Source: a virus
IMG/VR virus record: IMGVR_UViG_3300010885_004110
Coordinates: 1-64,000 of that record
Reading direction: 5' to 3' (one strand)
Length of the DNA: 64,000 nucleotides
Part shown: positions 34,301 through 43,034 of the stretch, one piece after another
How positions within the stretch are numbered: the first letter of the stretch is position 1
Layout of the letters: each line of letters starts with the position of its first letter
Position numbers and translations under genes: made by a program
The notes under the pieces: model-generated
The model's input: the letters and a program-made list of their open reading frames with translations, nothing else
The model's database searches: none
Told to the model about the DNA's origin: nothing

Positions 34301-37300
34301 CAACACCTAATGAAATACTAACATTAATTTTTTGAGAGTTAGGACTTAATGTTAATAACGATCCTTCACTCCAATTGTGTTTACTCCAAAACATAAATTC
34401 TTTTGCAGAGGTAAACCAATCCATAGAAGCCTGAATTGTTGTATCATAACCATCAAATACAAATCCAATACTAATTAAGTATTCTTGATAGCCTAACATA
34501 AAGTCAACAACTTCTTGAATTGAAGTCATTAATGTACCGTAATTCAATCGATTAGTTACTAATTTATTATAATTTCTTCTTTTAAATGCTTGAACTGCTC
34601 CGGTTACAGGCAGTGCAGAAAGTTGTTTCCATTCTGCACTATCAAATGTATTGTTACTAGTATGGCTTCTAAGACTTCTAAAATAAGTCTGGCCGTACTT
34701 AACAATTACACCGTTGCCGTAAAATTTGTTGGAAGTCCATGATAAGAAATTCTCACTAACTCCGCCAACAGCTATTAACGGATCACTCTGAGAGCTAATG
34801 GGTTTAAAATATGTAAAGAACGGATCTTTAGTATCATATCCGCTGATTTTCCAACCCCGAGTTGTTTTTTCAATAATGATACCGCTGTATGCTACAGAAT
34901 ATATTGGAGAACTTACATTAAAAATAATGTCATAGTTTTCTTGAGGAACAAAAACACTACTGGTTGTGGATTTAGGATTTTTACTATCTAATACATATTT
35001 TTGTTGTTGTTGATCAACAAATCCCGATAATCTATTTGAAAGAGCAACATCAATGTTAGTAAGTTTATTAACTAACGTAGAGACTGGTATTGTTTTGCTC
35101 TTTAAGTAATTTACCACGTAAGAAACTAAACCAGAAACTGGTGTTGATTCAGAATTTTCAAAAATTACATCACTTAATCTAGCAAACGATTTAGAAGTTT
35201 TGTTTATTGTTTGACCTAATAAATTTAGTGCAGTTTCTGATTTATTAAATGTATCGGTGATGTATTCAAACGGTTTCAATAAACACAAGGCTAGTACTAC
35301 AGCAAAAGGCCATTCGGAACTAGCACTCCATGCAGCTTCTACAGGTCCCTTGTCGCCTAATATAAAAGTACCTTTATTATTAATAAGAGTAAAGTTACCA
35401 GCTAATCCGGAATTTAAAGGGCTTAATAAATTACCATCTCCGTCTACTGGAATGTGCTGCATTATCGACGGACGTTTGTATCTATCGCGTGTTCCGGCTC
35501 TTTCGCCCTGACGAATAACACCGTCACGCAAATCTTCCCAAAGAATTAAATTATTAGAAGTGTAAGGTGCTGGACCATATTCACTTTCCCACCATGTTGG
35601 TTTTTCTGAAAATCCTAACATTTCCCACGGACATGTATGTGGGCGATCGGTATCATAAAACCATTTGTAAACACCTCTCCAGTATCCAGGTAAATTTTTT
35701 GTCTTTGATGGATCTACCATATTAGAATACGTATAGGTAAAACTATTTTCACTATCAAAGAATGTATTATTTACATAGTCAATATTTGTATCCGCAATCC
35801 ATTTTAAAAATTCAGGGGAGGCAATATTATCAAGTTCGGATTTGCCATACTCTGCATTTCCATAATATCCGCCCAAGATTGCATCGTTATCAAAAATAGT
35901 TTCATCGTATGTTTGTTTAATATTATTGTAAATTCTTTTTTCTAATTCTAATAATATATCATCTCGGAAATCGCCATAGGCAATAGTAATGCTACCGTCG
36001 TGTCCTTGAATAACTTCTTTTGGCACAACATACGTATTATCTAAAAATTTCTTAGGTTCGTATTTTCTATACAATCCTAATTTTGTAGGAGTCGGAGGAA
36101 TAAAATTTGAAGAAGTAGAAACATATTCACGTATTTCTATCGTATCGCCTTCAACTAGCGGAATACTTAAACTAACAAATCCAAATGTTGAATTAAAACT
36201 ATAATCTCTACCAGTTAATAATTGAGTATTATTATAATAAACATATACAGCCTTAGAACTTAATGTTTGTAAATCAAATTTTTGTGATAGTGCAAATGTC
36301 TTAATACCTTCGTCTTCAACTGTGTAGTTCAATACCGAATACGCCCCGCTTCCGATCATATCTGAATCAGAAAAAGGTCTAGATGAATTTTGTGTTTTAC
36401 TAATTTCTTCTAATATAATATCTACATAATCAAGAGGTTGTTGATCATAATATAAACGATATGCAATATCAACAAATGTATTTTTAAAATCAGTATAAGA
36501 TTTTTTAGCATATTGTATAGATTTTACAATATTAATTTCTTTATCACATAGTAACACTGCTGCTAACGGAGCAATATTACTGTGTTTTAAAAATCGTCTT
36601 GCTTTATTTTCGTACCCTGAAATATTTCTAAGATTACTAGTACCCGGATATATTCCAGCAAATTCGTCTGTTACTTCAATACCTGTTAATATATGATCAG
36701 ACGCCTGACCTAAAGTAAAAGAAGTAATTTTGTCATTTAACGGATTTTTTTCTAATCCTAAAGGAATTTCATAATAGCCGGTTGTTGGATCTAAATCTGC
36801 AAATATTTTAATAGTAACAACATCCCCAACTTTAAATTTACTGCTAAATGTAAAAGTGTCTACTAATCGAGTCCATGTTTTTTTACTAATTATGCCGTTA
36901 ACATAAAATATAATTTTATTAATATCAGTTTCTAATACTGATTCCCAGTCAACGGCGGTTGAAACAATAGTGTTAGTAATTTCAGTAACTATTGTCGAAT
37001 CAATAATAGGTTGGCTAAGTGTACGATCTAAAACTTTCCATCCATTATCATAAGATACAATACCATTAAATTTATAGTATCCTGTAAAAATATTTTCTGT
37101 ATAGATAGTCTGAGCAATTTTATATGTGAATTGATCTTTATCTAAATCAAATTCAAATTGAATGTCGCCTACATTATCAATATTCAAATAAGAAAGACTA
37201 AATCCTAATTCTTTATCAATAACACTGTTGCCAATAACATAACTTAATAATTCAGTACCCTGAAATGAGCTAATTGGATATTTGTCAACATCTGATAAAC

Positions 37301-39131
37301 TAACTAATTCTTTATCAAATATATCAAATAACGGCGACTGATTTACTTTGGTTTTTAATTGACTTTTAATCCAAGCGGTTCCGTTAAAATGATACATTAA
37401 CCCCTTGTAATTATTACCTCTACGAATTAACGCAGATTCACCAAGTATCGATTCAGCATCATCAGCTTTTTGTAAATTAATTTGTGTGACATTATTATGT
37501 CGAATAAATCGCACAACATATATTTTATTGTTTGCTAAACTATCGGTGTCAGCGGTAACTAAAACTCGAGCACCGTCAAATAGTTGTTCACCGTCTACAA
37601 TATATCCTCTACTACCTTCAATGACTGAAAATATATCTGTTGTAAAATTGTCTATGTAATCAACTGTCTGTTTTGCAATACTACCATGATTAAATAATTG
37701 TAGATTAGATTTAAACTCAATAATAGGACGTTTTGCTCGAGAAGTCTCAGCAGCTTCAAAACTTGTACCGTTAAACGAATGTGAAAAATCTAAAGTTTCT
37801 CTGTGAAACCAACGATTATATCGACTCCATGGATTCGAGTCAATGCTTGATTTTGAAATGGTTGTATAATCTTTTAAAGCAGGATATGCACTAGCATCAT
37901 CATACGGTTGGCTGTCAAAGCCGCCATTGTCAAATAATATTTCTGGGGCAGTTGCATTTAAATTTCCAGAAACGATCAAGTCTGAAAACTTGGTTAGAGT
38001 AATCTGTGTACCAACACCTTCAACAAGCCATCTATCATTATTGTTACTATATCGAGTCGGCGTAACTGATCCAACAAAATATAAAAGCATACCGTTAGAT
38101 AACGATATGTTGTTACTACTAGTATACGATGCTTTGCCAATAATTTCTTTTTCTATGTCAATTTTCGTATTGGTCTCAATATTCCCAATTATAAATCTTC
38201 CAAACTTATTAACATCTGTACTACTTTGATAAAATAATACATCAGGGGCATCAAATGGTACTTCAAACGTAACTGTACCGTTTTCAATTCCGTTATTTGT
38301 TATTCCCTTGGTATAATCTAAAGAATTTGTTAACAAAATATTATCAACAAATTCCCAATCTTGATTTTCAAGATTAATTGTACTGCCGTCTCCTGAATTA
38401 ATGTTATCTTTGGCTCTCCACAATTTTTCATCAAATACAACCAATTGTCCTTTGGTATATGAAACTAAAGGATTGTATAATAGAGTACCGGTATCGATTG
38501 CAGTCTTGATTAAAAATCCATTGTTTGGAGCATTAATTTGAAATTTATAAGTTTGACCTCTATACAAGGTTAATGTTGGATTATTTGTCAATCCGTCGGG
38601 GGTAAACAAATAAACACTGCCTACTCCTAATCCAACTCTATATGTACTAGTAACAGTCTGTGATTGTCCTAAGATTTTGATAGGAGGTGGTCCTTCAGGG
38701 ACCCAATAATATTCTCTATAGTTAACAAACTTATCCCAATCGATTGGAGGATTCCAGGAATAATGTTCTTGATTTGTAGTAATTGCATCAAACTCTCCAG
38801 TATTTCCAAAGAATTTAATTTGATTTTTAAAATCAAGATAGTCGTAAAAATTCTTAATAACTCCGTCTTCTTTAATTATTACACCGGGTTCTAGCTGATA
38901 TCGACTTCTTAATGTTGCATCACTGTCCAAGTAAATATCTTTGCCATTATAAGTTTTTCCGTACCTACGTCCAATATATCCAACAGTTTTTTCCAATACG
39001 CCTGGCTGTACCAGCGGATCAACTACTGCTGATAAAAATTTAGAATTGGCTTCTGTTTGAAAAATCTGTGGTAATAACTCAACAGTTTTTCTAATTGGTA
39101 GTTGACTTTCTGGAAAAAATTCTTGTGCCAT
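25392..39131 (-). CDS. Giant 4579-residue baseplate/tail structural protein (gp7-gp8 position)
   Basis: The largest gene, 13.7 kb without interruption. It starts 1 nt after gp6, the place of gp7/gp8 in T4, so a wedge or wedge-to-fibre role is inferred. The N-terminus (PQIFQTEANSKFLSAVVDPL, YQLEPGVIIKEDG, YSWNPPIDWDKFVNY) matches very large structural proteins I recall in marine T4-like phages. Residues about 2165-2745 hold at least five FG-GAP-like blades (FGEVIAVSPDYKWLAIASP, FGHSLCMSRDASVLVVGVP, FGTAIDIDASGTTLVVTSP), forming an integrin-like beta-propeller. Two G-x-GY-x-x-x-P modules follow near residues 3150 and 3500. The last 900 residues are repeated beta domains of receptor-binding type. 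No protease or enzyme motif is visible. An assembly fusion is unlikely, because the frame is open throughout. Confidence 0.82.
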   Translation of the reverse strand: MAQEFFPESQLPIRKTVELLPQIFQTEANSKFLSAVVDPLVQPGVLEKTVGYIGRRYGKTYNGKDIYLDSDATLRSRYQLEPGVIIKEDGVIKNFYDYLDFKNQIKFFGNTGEFDAITTNQEHYSWNPPIDWDKFVNYREYYWVPEGPPPIKILGQSQTVTSTYRVGLGVGSVYLFTPDGLTNNPTLTLYRGQTYKFQINAPNNGFLIKTAIDTGTLLYNPLVSYTKGQLVVFDEKLWRAKDNINSGDGSTINLENQDWEFVDNILLTNSLDYTKGITNNGIENGTVTFEVPFDAPDVLFYQSSTDVNKFGRFIIGNIETNTKIDIEKEIIGKASYTSSNNISLSNGMLLYFVGSVTPTRYSNNNDRWLVEGVGTQITLTKFSDLIVSGNLNATAPEILFDNGGFDSQPYDDASAYPALKDYTTISKSSIDSNPWSRYNRWFHRETLDFSHSFNGTSFEAAETSRAKRPIIEFKSNLQLFNHGSIAKQTVDYIDNFTTDIFSVIEGSRGYIVDGEQLFDGARVLVTADTDSLANNKIYVVRFIRHNNVTQINLQKADDAESILGESALIRRGNNYKGLMYHFNGTAWIKSQLKTKVNQSPLFDIFDKELVSLSDVDKYPISSFQGTELLSYVIGNSVIDKELGFSLSYLNIDNVGDIQFEFDLDKDQFTYKIAQTIYTENIFTGYYKFNGIVSYDNGWKVLDRTLSQPIIDSTIVTEITNTIVSTAVDWESVLETDINKIIFYVNGIISKKTWTRLVDTFTFSSKFKVGDVVTIKIFADLDPTTGYYEIPLGLEKNPLNDKITSFTLGQASDHILTGIEVTDEFAGIYPGTSNLRNISGYENKARRFLKHSNIAPLAAVLLCDKEINIVKSIQYAKKSYTDFKNTFVDIAYRLYYDQQPLDYVDIILEEISKTQNSSRPFSDSDMIGSGAYSVLNYTVEDEGIKTFALSQKFDLQTLSSKAVYVYYNNTQLLTGRDYSFNSTFGFVSLSIPLVEGDTIEIREYVSTSSNFIPPTPTKLGLYRKYEPKKFLDNTYVVPKEVIQGHDGSITIAYGDFRDDILLELEKRIYNNIKQTYDETIFDNDAILGGYYGNAEYGKSELDNIASPEFLKWIADTNIDYVNNTFFDSENSFTYTYSNMVDPSKTKNLPGYWRGVYKWFYDTDRPHTCPWEMLGFSEKPTWWESEYGPAPYTSNNLILWEDLRDGVIRQGERAGTRDRYKRPSIMQHIPVDGDGNLLSPLNSGLAGNFTLINNKGTFILGDKGPVEAAWSASSEWPFAVVLALCLLKPFEYITDTFNKSETALNLLGQTINKTSKSFARLSDVIFENSESTPVSGLVSYVVNYLKSKTIPVSTLVNKLTNIDVALSNRLSGFVDQQQQKYVLDSKNPKSTTSSVFVPQENYDIIFNVSSPIYSVAYSGIIIEKTTRGWKISGYDTKDPFFTYFKPISSQSDPLIAVGGVSENFLSWTSNKFYGNGVIVKYGQTYFRSLRSHTSNNTFDSAEWKQLSALPVTGAVQAFKRRNYNKLVTNRLNYGTLMTSIQEVVDFMLGYQEYLISIGFVFDGYDTTIQASMDWFTSAKEFMFWSKHNWSEGSLLTLSPNSQKINVSISLGVADSFLDSFYDYQILQDDGTPLGPQYINVSRDYKNLILSTTNTNRGIYFIRANFVLKEHIVIFDDRTVFNDVMYDKPTGYRQERIKSRGFRTVDWDGDYTSPGFLFDNVNIAVWQPFTDYRLGDIVAHKSYNWTSKTNQLGTQEFIDANWTKLDSTPTKGLVANFDYRINQFEDYYEVEADGVGSSQRELARHAIGYQPREYLQGLAEDEISQFRLYQGFIREKGTNNAVTKVFDKLSRTADDSVVLNEEWAFKVGELGGVEQLREIEFEISKESIQINPQPTLIVAEKSTVIVDQNLRIDPTKFTLAPLPFTSNITPLASFDKATRSAGPVHLNDIDFVVKIRDDILNINIASVADNDHFWVTFDSYKWTVLRYNEALSLRIVSVLKDGTDVILSLSRIHNLSIGDIIGIIYVANLTGFYKITAATSTTITVKTTSSDNPAIEDSASAVIGIFTEAKANTYQDLDYRTTALLATGSKIWIDSNEAGKWEVVEKIKQYQTYDLVDYGITAPLNTGTAIAYIEPLKQIATSLPASGYVMIYTDRTAVNQSLGLKQMVAPVDDLSAPVAGVFGEVIAVSPDYKWLAIASPRATAVPSHYIGEYDPASEYITGSIVLSDGKLWKAVTNVPRVPVDERDDGSSIWITIGSHLWEPATIVDATPIGQGTGFVNQGMISLYKYQNDQWENVYNFVSPRPATDERFGSSVSFGVSGKTYYMAVSATGSMCDPQIGAATGRGRVYMYYYNGVTWSHHENTNYLGIYDTTGATVYPTGSVVWAEDSLWQAVNETAGDGSSISIDSVDWLKLDPVSTSSSLPTNVSVNDDGSTLAMGLLSTSQQAELVKDGDNFGHSLCMSRDASVLVVGVPNSDGQFFNNYKGIWNTYQEYVANDVVKYQDSYYILLDVDTGDSATVSKNERPDEGSPWEVTGDSTYTTTGKVFVYRRNTAGVYNLTQTLTAQTLGDGVIASGDKFGTAIDIDASGTTLVVTSPLADLVRENQGAAYVFKYSATSLKFELSQQLQTYENYTNEYFGTSVSISAATERIVIGAKDAGYTLPTTFGAGTEFDSRRTIFSGRLRFPGQVYVYERKDQGYFLAEKLEAEFKAYESFGASVDCTNSVIAVGSPTYTLDGDEIGRVRLFKKTANKDSINIIRSQTDLVDLDSIKNIELYNKQKNLKIADVDIIDHYKLKILSVAEEDIKFKTVYDPATYIKATDNETIDETQAWLENHVGEVWWDLSTVKFINAEQDELSYRVGNWSTQVHGSSVDVYEWVETPLLPSEWSLLADTVEGLAESISGQPKHTDDTVYNTKILYNATTGNPTSTMYYYWVKNKTVLPINKDRRTSVATIASYIDSPISTGIPFVALLGSDKLAFYNFSSIISTDSVLVNIEYNKNSVEANPVHREYQLLTEGVADNIPAEFLEKKWIDSLVGFDEAGNTVPDINLSEKQRYGLSFRPRQTMFVNREKALKIVIDNINAILLTRPFVDTINFKNLSATDSIPSFLLNRYDLEVNNFIDLEQVGTVKVRQAIFSVNIINGEVDTIDIIDPGFGYRTTPYIVIEGTGTGAKAVITIDSQGRVNSITVTNRGKKYLSAFVKIRAFSVLVNNDSSDKGFWSIYSWDQQRKIFYRSRTQGYDTKIYWEYTDWWASGFNPTSRIAEEIISLYEEPTVSLSVGALLRVKEYSNGGWAVLEKTKTGLGNLLNNYNLVGRENGTIFIKDSLYNALTTALGYDNVGSYDVAYYDLQPIAELRNILKAAKEDIFVDDLRVEWNKLFFSSVRYAFSEQEYIDWAFKTSFLNAIHNVGDLDQRPNYKNDNLDQFRNYIEEVKPYRTTIREYTSRYTENENFYGGTIDFDLPPAYSVRDGKILPVSAQYNRFNEYPWKWWADNNGYSITSIAVANAGSNYTSPPKVIITGNGTGTTATAFIANGKVSGIRVDTKGSGYTSTPIVTLVGGNGTSQDIATAAAIIGDTKVRSFDLTMKFDRITKSGLYKSFTQSQTFIATGYSAVFNLKYAPTHDKTKIQVIKNGTIILKNEYTISLYKDSIDGYSVLKGKLGFNIAPKAGDIIIIDYDKNDEYLDAVNRINKYYAPTAGMKGNEIGQLMTGIDFGGVQVQGTTFDITGGWDALPWFTDSWDSVESNSDYHYVADGSTTYVVLPYIPENNSPISIYLKRVDATRAVRIDDPFFLVYDGITPQPNGRVTAPDSALMPTFVGDGSTNVIQLHDAITDLPYVTVSTGDVLIFRKLDSDGSVTITDVNLLDTRISGGSLSNMGGAYVTATGLTPEEIVIDGDKFVTPDQVPAPEENVPGQVLDSLSIKVFTSTDPGSTPLQSKVLISNGATKIFNIGLSIVESKSVIVYVDKIKQENPTDYIINFVDNTIEFEVPPAQGTIIEIISIGRGGIGLLDYQEFVADGTTSLFLTKALYSQTASVLVTVDGIAIDTGFVNSGEFIDTQDKTMVQFGDMPTYRQVVKIICFGNSTETDSTGYPFVRINQQTIVYDGSTRSFDLDKFVPLSRGSVLSAMLVEVNGVQLTGIDTTYTVYNGTNNAIELGIDPAEAIGTITSGAIKVYINNILQRFVIDYTYNGNLNLIEISTENLSIEDIIRIETSTRTEFSIVSGNIVIDSAVPLAVDDIINVTWFSEYPTMDIISDEYTGGKVQYQLSRTPLSVNYVWVYKNGVRLTQDRDYHISSPRSVLYLTDNTNSSDKIKIVQFGNIIYAPPRAFEIFKDMLNNYHYKRYSKKNSVKLVNDVNYYDTTIEVTNGTLLPDPLPIRNIPGVIIINNERIEYFAKTENTISQLRRGSLGTAIAEKHNADSFVINVGFTETLPYTETQERADFTSDGSTILVGPLDFIPTQSSRTTWYRDTIPTGYGPCDTVEVFVGGKRLIKNPMSIYNEDLGISSPSSDIMIEAEFSVDGVSKYIRLTESVPAGTRITIIRKQGKIWYDRGQNTPSKGISLLSNNTPVANFIANSSTELPE

Positions 39132-39132
39132 A

Positions 39133-42100
39133 TTAATTTGTACTTGTAATTATTGTGTTACTTGCTGCTCTAATTTCTGTAGCAGAAATTGCAGATACTA
39201 TTTCTATATCGTCTACAGTTGCACCGCTAACGAATATTTCGTCTACTCTACTTTGAATTTCAAACAAACTTCCAAAACTTTGAGTAGCTTGTCTAGGCAC
39301 TAACACCATGTTTGAAATGTCCGGAGATACGGAATTAATAACATACGTAATCATTTCACTAATATAAAATCTATCACCAAAATCCCAATTATTAACATCA
39401 AAAAATAGATTAATTGCACCAATAATTCTAACTTTTAAATCATTATCATTGATCAATTTATTTGTATTTTTAACTACTTTAAATTTTGCTTGAAGTTTTA
39501 CATTGGCAGTTGCGCCGAATAAAACTTTATATGTTACTGGATGATAAATTATTTCATCGCTGATAGTTTTAATTTGTCCTAACTTAGTACCAAAACTAAT
39601 TCTTAAACTATCACTGTTAGGTGCAGCTGGTTCAAGCAAAATTGCTCCTGCAAGATAATTTCTAAAATTAGTATCATAACTTCTTGTTAAAATATAAACG
39701 TCAATAATATTGCTAGCACTAGGATCGATTCTACGATCAACATTGGCATTATGAATATATTGAAATTTTAAATTTGAACGTCCATAATTTGCAAAATATG
39801 TAGGTTCTAAAATTAATGTATTCGTAGTCCTCGATACACGCTTTACTTGATCTTCATCGCTATTATAAAAATAAATTAACGCACCGTCGGCATAATTATT
39901 AACGTTAACTAAACTTTCTTTTTGTATAACGTCGATATGTCCATCGGTATTATCAATATATTGTTTAATTTTATTGCCTAAAGAATCGTTAATTTCTTTA
40001 AAGAAAATAAATTTCTTTTTATCTTGTTCTGTTAATATCTGATCGTTACCAACTAACATTTCAAATGCTTCGGGATTATCGATAACTCCGTCATCGTCGT
40101 TATCGAAAAATGCTATTTTAATATTATCAATACTTTGATAACCGTCGTCGTATCTAATAGTATCGCTAATTTCAAATTTAATATCTTGTTTTAAAGGTAA
40201 AATTAATTCACTGTTGGTATTTACTCCAAGTATTTTAATTTGATCTTTAACTACTTTTCCTGTTTTTCCATTGTATGTTTTAGACTTTGAATCAAAATAA
40301 AATCTATTTTGCTCAAGACTTCCAAAAATATAATCTAATCCTCTAATTCTTAAAATATATTCATCTGCTTCTTTTACAAATGCTAATACCCAAGATGCAT
40401 CTAAACTACTATTTGTAACATCACCAGATTTACCTAAACTAAAATTACTCAATAGATTTAAATTAGAACTTGTGATTAGTTTCCAGTCGCCGTCAATAAC
40501 GCTATATCGTAATCCAAAATTTAAATTACTAAACATTTGATTGGTTATTTCAGATTCTAATGCTGTTGATAAATTTGTAGAAAACTTAGGAACAATTCTA
40601 CTTGCAATAGCCCCCGTAGGAACAACATCACTAAACTGTATTGCACCTAGTCCAGAAGTTAAAATGCCAACTCCGGCATTTGTACCATCTCCGGTAATTT
40701 TAATAGCCTTGGTCCATATCCTATCATATTGATCAGGATCAGAAGAATTTGTTACTACTATCGATCCTTTCTTAAAACTATAACCGGCCGGTGGAACAAA
40801 CTTTACCAATGATCCCACCGCAACATATTTTAATGTGCTAGTAGTGTAGGTTCCTACTTTTAAGATTAAGTTTGTATCGTTTGCATTAATAAAATAACCA
40901 GTTGATAAATTAACATCTGTAGTAACTGTAACCCAGGACACTGGTTCAGTAAAAGTAATTTTATCGAATTTTGTTACAAAATAATTATAAACATCGGTAT
41001 TGTTGATTGTTGGTTCAACAGTGTTCCTAATAAAATTTAAAATTTCAACTCTATTTGTGTACTTGAAAGATGCCGAACGTTCGATTTCTTCTTTATAAAT
41101 TAAGCCGTCGTCGGCAAATACATTAACTGCACTATATTTTCCTGTAGCGTCAATAATTTCAAAATTTCTACTGATACCGCTAGATGTTCGATTAATTGCA
41201 TTTATTTTTAATATATCTTGAGAAGTAGTTAATGGTGCTAAATTATAATCTTCACCTGTAACCATTCTATTTTGAGTGTAATATTGTGCAGGGGCATTGG
41301 CTCTGATAGAATCAATTGACTCAGTTGGTGATGAACTACTTACTGTATATTTTAAACCAAGAGTAATTGTTAACGTATGACTAATGCCTTGACGGTTAAC
41401 GTACGGAACAGAAATAGTAATGCCTCGCATTTCATTTGGAGCAATCTGATAAGCTAGGCCGTTACTAGTTCGATAAAATACTCTAAAACTACCTTGTGGT
41501 AAATTACCATATACCCCATCGGCAAATGCTAAATCAACTCTGTCATTTTGTTTAGTAATTACAGAATATATATTTCGTATGCTCGATGTGACACTGTTAT
41601 AAGCAATGTTGTTTCCTACTAGAGCTGATACTTTTGTCCACTCGTCTTGTTGTGCGCCGTTAGCGTTTAAACTAAACAGCCAAAGATCATCATTATTAAT
41701 GTTATCACTGTCTACTGCTATAATTTCATTAGAAGAAGGCACATTTATCGAAAAGTCGGCAAGCTCTAAATTTCCTTGTTTAAACATTAAGAAGAAACCA
41801 GTATTCGAACTTGTGCCGCCACGTCCGTCATTTTTATAGACAAATCCTAATTGATTTCCAGGAACCGGCGGCTCTTCGTAGATCTCTTCTTTTCCTTTGA
41901 ATGCAGTACTAATTAACTCAAAAGTCATTTGGCGTCCAGAAACAATTTTACTAAAAGTAAAAACAGGAACATCAGTAGATGCTGTTCTAAATCTATATTG
42001 ATCAGTTTGAATCCCTTCGATTGTTGAAGTTCCTTGGCTGCGACCAAACTCAGTATTGTCTGCCATTGCTGCATTTAATACCGCTATAAATTGTTCTGAC

Positions 42101-42555
42101 CAGTTTTGATTTGTTGGATCATTCCATACAATTGTTTGTTGTGAAAGATTTTTACCGTTGCTGTCTAATACACTTTCTGTTGTGCTTACAGTATCAAATT
42201 TCAATAATCCCTTGGCGGCGATATTTCGTTTGGCATTATAACTTAACATCTTTGCCAAACGTAATACGCTTTCTTTACGCTCTGCTAGTTCAATAAAGTT
42301 TTCTCTACTGGCTAAATCAATACGGAATGACAAACTTTGTCCAAGAAAAGCAATGGCGTCGATTAATGCTAGGTACTCCGAACTTTCAATATAGTCGTTA
42401 AAATCTTCGGGATAGTTTTCACGGAAATAAGAAATTACAACTCTGCGAAGATTTTCAAAATCGTAAGATTTGAAGTCAGCAGTTTTAAACGTCTGGTATA
42501 TTCTTGTCCAATCCTCATTTAAAATAAGGTTGTTTTGTCTCGATGTAGTTGTCAT
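39133..42555 (-). CDS. gp6: Baseplate wedge protein gp6
   Basis: A 1140-residue homologue of T4 gp6 (baseplate J family), which forms the inner dodecameric ring of wedges in the baseplate. The N-terminal part is diagnostic for the T4-like branch: TADFKSYDFENLRRVVISYF, the EDFNDYIESSEYLALIDAIA helix, and the LASRENFIELAERKESVLRL segment, followed by beta-rich domains. It is longer than T4 gp6 (about 660 residues), an extension I associate with marine relatives. The gp25-gp6-giant order matches the T4 order 25-6-7. A GGTAAATA motif and a weak leader lie in the 43-nt gap before it. Confidence 0.92.
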   Translation of the reverse strand: MTTTSRQNNLILNEDWTRIYQTFKTADFKSYDFENLRRVVISYFRENYPEDFNDYIESSEYLALIDAIAFLGQSLSFRIDLASRENFIELAERKESVLRLAKMLSYNAKRNIAAKGLLKFDTVSTTESVLDSNGKNLSQQTIVWNDPTNQNWSEQFIAVLNAAMADNTEFGRSQGTSTIEGIQTDQYRFRTASTDVPVFTFSKIVSGRQMTFELISTAFKGKEEIYEEPPVPGNQLGFVYKNDGRGGTSSNTGFFLMFKQGNLELADFSINVPSSNEIIAVDSDNINNDDLWLFSLNANGAQQDEWTKVSALVGNNIAYNSVTSSIRNIYSVITKQNDRVDLAFADGVYGNLPQGSFRVFYRTSNGLAYQIAPNEMRGITISVPYVNRQGISHTLTITLGLKYTVSSSSPTESIDSIRANAPAQYYTQNRMVTGEDYNLAPLTTSQDILKINAINRTSSGISRNFEIIDATGKYSAVNVFADDGLIYKEEIERSASFKYTNRVEILNFIRNTVEPTINNTDVYNYFVTKFDKITFTEPVSWVTVTTDVNLSTGYFINANDTNLILKVGTYTTSTLKYVAVGSLVKFVPPAGYSFKKGSIVVTNSSDPDQYDRIWTKAIKITGDGTNAGVGILTSGLGAIQFSDVVPTGAIASRIVPKFSTNLSTALESEITNQMFSNLNFGLRYSVIDGDWKLITSSNLNLLSNFSLGKSGDVTNSSLDASWVLAFVKEADEYILRIRGLDYIFGSLEQNRFYFDSKSKTYNGKTGKVVKDQIKILGVNTNSELILPLKQDIKFEISDTIRYDDGYQSIDNIKIAFFDNDDDGVIDNPEAFEMLVGNDQILTEQDKKKFIFFKEINDSLGNKIKQYIDNTDGHIDVIQKESLVNVNNYADGALIYFYNSDEDQVKRVSRTTNTLILEPTYFANYGRSNLKFQYIHNANVDRRIDPSASNIIDVYILTRSYDTNFRNYLAGAILLEPAAPNSDSLRISFGTKLGQIKTISDEIIYHPVTYKVLFGATANVKLQAKFKVVKNTNKLINDNDLKVRIIGAINLFFDVNNWDFGDRFYISEMITYVINSVSPDISNMVLVPRQATQSFGSLFEIQSRVDEIFVSGATVDDIEIVSAISATEIRAASNTIITSTN

Positions 42556-42574
42556 AGATCCTAGTCCTGTACTG

Positions 42575-42582
42575 TATTTACC
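42575..42582 (-). promoter_or_regulatory. Weak late promoter-like motif (GGTAAATA)
   Basis: Minus-strand GGTAAATAC in the 43-base gap upstream of gp6. It keeps the TAAATAC core of the other sites but differs at the first two positions from the T4 late consensus. Confidence 0.32.
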
Positions 42583-42598
42583 GGAGAAAATAAAGTGC

Positions 42599-43033
42599 TT
42601 AGTTTATAATATTATTTTGTTTATCAAAATCAAACGTCATGCGTTCATTGATATTAAAGGGCAAATATGTGATGTCTGCTTCGATTCTAATACCCATGTC
42701 GGTGCTGTCTATAACAACTCCATTAATGGCAATCCTAGGATCATAATTAATAATCTGCTCAACATCTTTTGTTATTAGTTGTTTAACTTCTTCAGTAAAG
42801 GGTTCAAATAATAAATCCCATATAATTGTTCCAAAATCAGGATTCATAAGTTTTTCACCTTTACGAATATAAAAGTGATTAATTAAATCTTGTTTTACTA
42901 AATCAATATCGTTTAACTTAAAGGTATTAGATGTTTCTTTACTGCTAAATCCTTTATAGGTAAATGATTGCTGACTGTCACTTACGCTTGCTGTGAAGGA
43001 TGCTACTGATTTTTTATTGTAAATTTTAGCCAT
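42599..43033 (-). CDS. gp25: Baseplate wedge protein gp25
   Basis: A 144-residue gp25/GPW family protein. The ATG at 43033 (MAKIYNKKSV) is preferred over an upstream in-frame ATG inside gp5, as a GGGAC lies 5 nt before it. The family core is clear: DLVKQDLINHFYIRKGEKLM, then NPDFGTIIWDLLFEPF (residues 64-79), the conserved RP/NP-x-FG-x-x-L/I-W motif of wedge protein gp25. In T4, gp25 forms the inner core bundle with gp6 and gp53 and contacts the sheath initiator. The length fits the T4 protein (132 residues). Neighbours are gp5 (1 nt gap) and gp6, as expected. Confidence 0.92.
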   Translation of the reverse strand: MAKIYNKKSVASFTASVSDSQQSFTYKGFSSKETSNTFKLNDIDLVKQDLINHFYIRKGEKLMNPDFGTIIWDLLFEPFTEEVKQLITKDVEQIINYDPRIAINGVVIDSTDMGIRIEADITYLPFNINERMTFDFDKQNNIIN

Positions 43034-43034
43034 T

